Source of the DNA: Acidobacteriaceae bacterium KBS 146 | Lineage (GTDB): Bacteria > Acidobacteriota > Terriglobia > Terriglobales > Acidobacteriaceae | Assembly: GCA_000688615.1 (NCBI GenBank) | Contig: JHVA01000001.1 | Span: 2,666,001 to 2,730,000, forward strand | DNA: 64,000 bases | Reading direction: 5' to 3' | Made by a program: the position numbers and the translations under genes | Shown: in pieces, positions 63,318 to 64,000 of the stretch | Layout: each line of letters starts with the position of its first letter | Position numbering within the stretch: the first letter of the stretch is position 1 | The notes under the pieces: generated by a model | What the model was told of the DNA's origin: nothing | What the model saw: the letters and a program-made list of their open reading frames with translations, nothing else | Databases searched by the model: none

Positions 63318-63824
63318 CTAGCTCGACGCGAGCGGCTGCATGCCCATAAACAAGTAGTCACCCGGAATATCGGTCTTGTAACCGTGCGGACGAACCAGCG
63401 TGCTCAACTGCGCATAATGACGAATGCTGTGGAAGCATGCGTGAAACAAAACTGTACGGCGGGTCACGCGAAGTTTCCCCCCGCGGCGCGTGACAAAGTC
63501 GATGGACTCCTCCCATTTGGTCTCGCCGCCCAGCACCCCGCGATACATCGCCATCGCACGATCGTGCGTCCCATAGATCGCCTCGACGGAATCAAAAGGG
63601 ATCTCCGCGTACTCCGTCTCGAGCTGACCGGCAATCCTCTGGGCATAGCGCAGCTCTACCGCCACGATATGCTGCAACAGCCCCGCAATACTTGAAGTGC
63701 CGGCGATATCACAGGCCAGCGCCAGAATCTCCGGATTTGCGGCCAGCAGCTTACGCCAGCTCGCACTTGTCGTCTCGTTCCACTTCAGCACCTCAACCGC
63801 GGTCAACACTGGTTCGGTCATCAT
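63318..63824 (-). CDS. DinB-family protein
   Basis: 168 aa. The metal-ligand histidines are LLQHIVAVE and FHACFHSIRHYAQL, the three-His pattern of DinB-type bundles. GAGGAG precedes the ATG. The start overlaps the TGA of the upstream VOC gene (TGATG), so both are coupled. Substrate unknown; many of this family are thiol-dependent enzymes. Confidence 0.88.
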   Translation of the reverse strand: MMTEPVLTAVEVLKWNETTSASWRKLLAANPEILALACDIAGTSSIAGLLQHIVAVELRYAQRIAGQLETEYAEIPFDSVEAIYGTHDRAMAMYRGVLGGETKWEESIDFVTRRGGKLRVTRRTVLFHACFHSIRHYAQLSTLVRPHGYKTDIPGDYLFMGMQPLASS

Positions 63825-64000
63825 CACTTCTCCTCGACGGCAGGTAGCTCCGTGACGGTACGAAGCCGCGTCGGCCATCCAATACGGACCAGCGTTCCAT
63901 CCGGATCGCTCAGCGCAAATTCATACATGCCCCACGGCTTGTCTTCAGGAGCGTCCACCTTGCCCAGAATCTCACCCGCAAACTTCGCAGCCAGCTGATC
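63824..64000 (-). CDS. VOC-family (glyoxalase-like) protein, C-terminal part
   Basis: Only the last 58 residues lie in the window; the gene enters from the right edge. The segment GMYEFALSDPDGTLVRIGWP is the usual last strand of a VOC domain, with the Glu in YEFALSDPDG at the metal-ligand place. Overlaps the dinB gene by one base. Confidence 0.8.
   Translation of the reverse strand, partial: DQLAAKFAGEILGKVDAPEDKPWGMYEFALSDPDGTLVRIGWPTRLRTVTELPAVEEK

Overview
The window looks like chromosomal DNA of an acidobacterium, most likely family Acidobacteriaceae (the Terriglobus, Granulicella and Edaphobacter group). This is inferred from gene content and base composition, not from a marker gene. 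The pointers are a PEP-CTERM protein, a PadR regulator coupled to a 'permease prefix' type membrane protein, a pair of Tat-exported ferritin-like proteins, many Tat-dependent oxidoreductases, frequent GTG/TTG starts, moderately high GC, and short palindromic intergenic repeats (6044-6173). Most of the window is housekeeping sequence. I see no tRNA, rRNA, CRISPR array, transposase, integrase or prophage gene.

Layout. 1-6.3 kb: a partial radical SAM protein, a small unknown, a YraN-type nuclease and DinB pair, then a divergent regulatory patch. That patch has a GlxA/AraC regulator and a cysteine hydrolase on one side and a TetR regulator and a cupin on the other, with two palindromes between them. 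6.3-12 kb: a secreted cytochrome c/sugar dehydrogenase fusion, pyrG, a PEP-CTERM protein, a DUF4230-like protein. 12-20 kb: a large beta-propeller diguanylate cyclase, fabD with an insertion, glutaminyl cyclase, bcp, and a long proline/alanine-rich membrane protein. 20-30 kb: an MFS pump, ppc, folD-coaE, an HtrA protease, purN. 29.5-34.7 kb, minus strand: DCC-family protein, purM, two exported ferritin-like proteins, and an ECF sigma/anti-sigma pair, with purN after them. 34.7-41.6 kb: hemL, exported MsrB and RidA, a second diguanylate cyclase, an MFS transporter, a PLC-like hydrolase. 41.7-46.4 kb: a tightly packed padR, membrane protein and two-subunit molybdenum hydroxylase cluster, then a polysaccharide deacetylase. 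46.5-56 kb: an epimerase, small proteins, a lytic-transglycosylase-like lipoprotein, a bifunctional Rel, a multicopper oxidase and a large membrane protein.

56.2-62.1 kb is the most interesting region. A polycistronic unit encodes trpB, trpA, chorismate mutase, DAHP synthase, prephenate dehydrogenase (tyrA) and threonine deaminase (ilvA). Together these cover the entry step, the branch points and the Trp end of aromatic amino-acid synthesis. In front of trpB lies an unannotated 24-codon leader ORF (56249-56323) with a Shine-Dalgarno-like sequence. It carries Phe, Phe, Tyr, Tyr, Trp and Tyr codons. The last four aromatic codons lie within or immediately beside a 10-bp hairpin. About 65 bases after the leader stop is an intrinsic terminator with a T-tract, ending just before the trpB Shine-Dalgarno. 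The distal arm of the leader hairpin can pair 8 of 9 bases with the proximal arm of the terminator. This is the layout of a ribosome-mediated attenuator that could sense all three aromatic amino acids at once.

The last 2 kb hold a serine beta-lactamase-like hydrolase, a DinB protein and the tail of a VOC protein on the minus strand.
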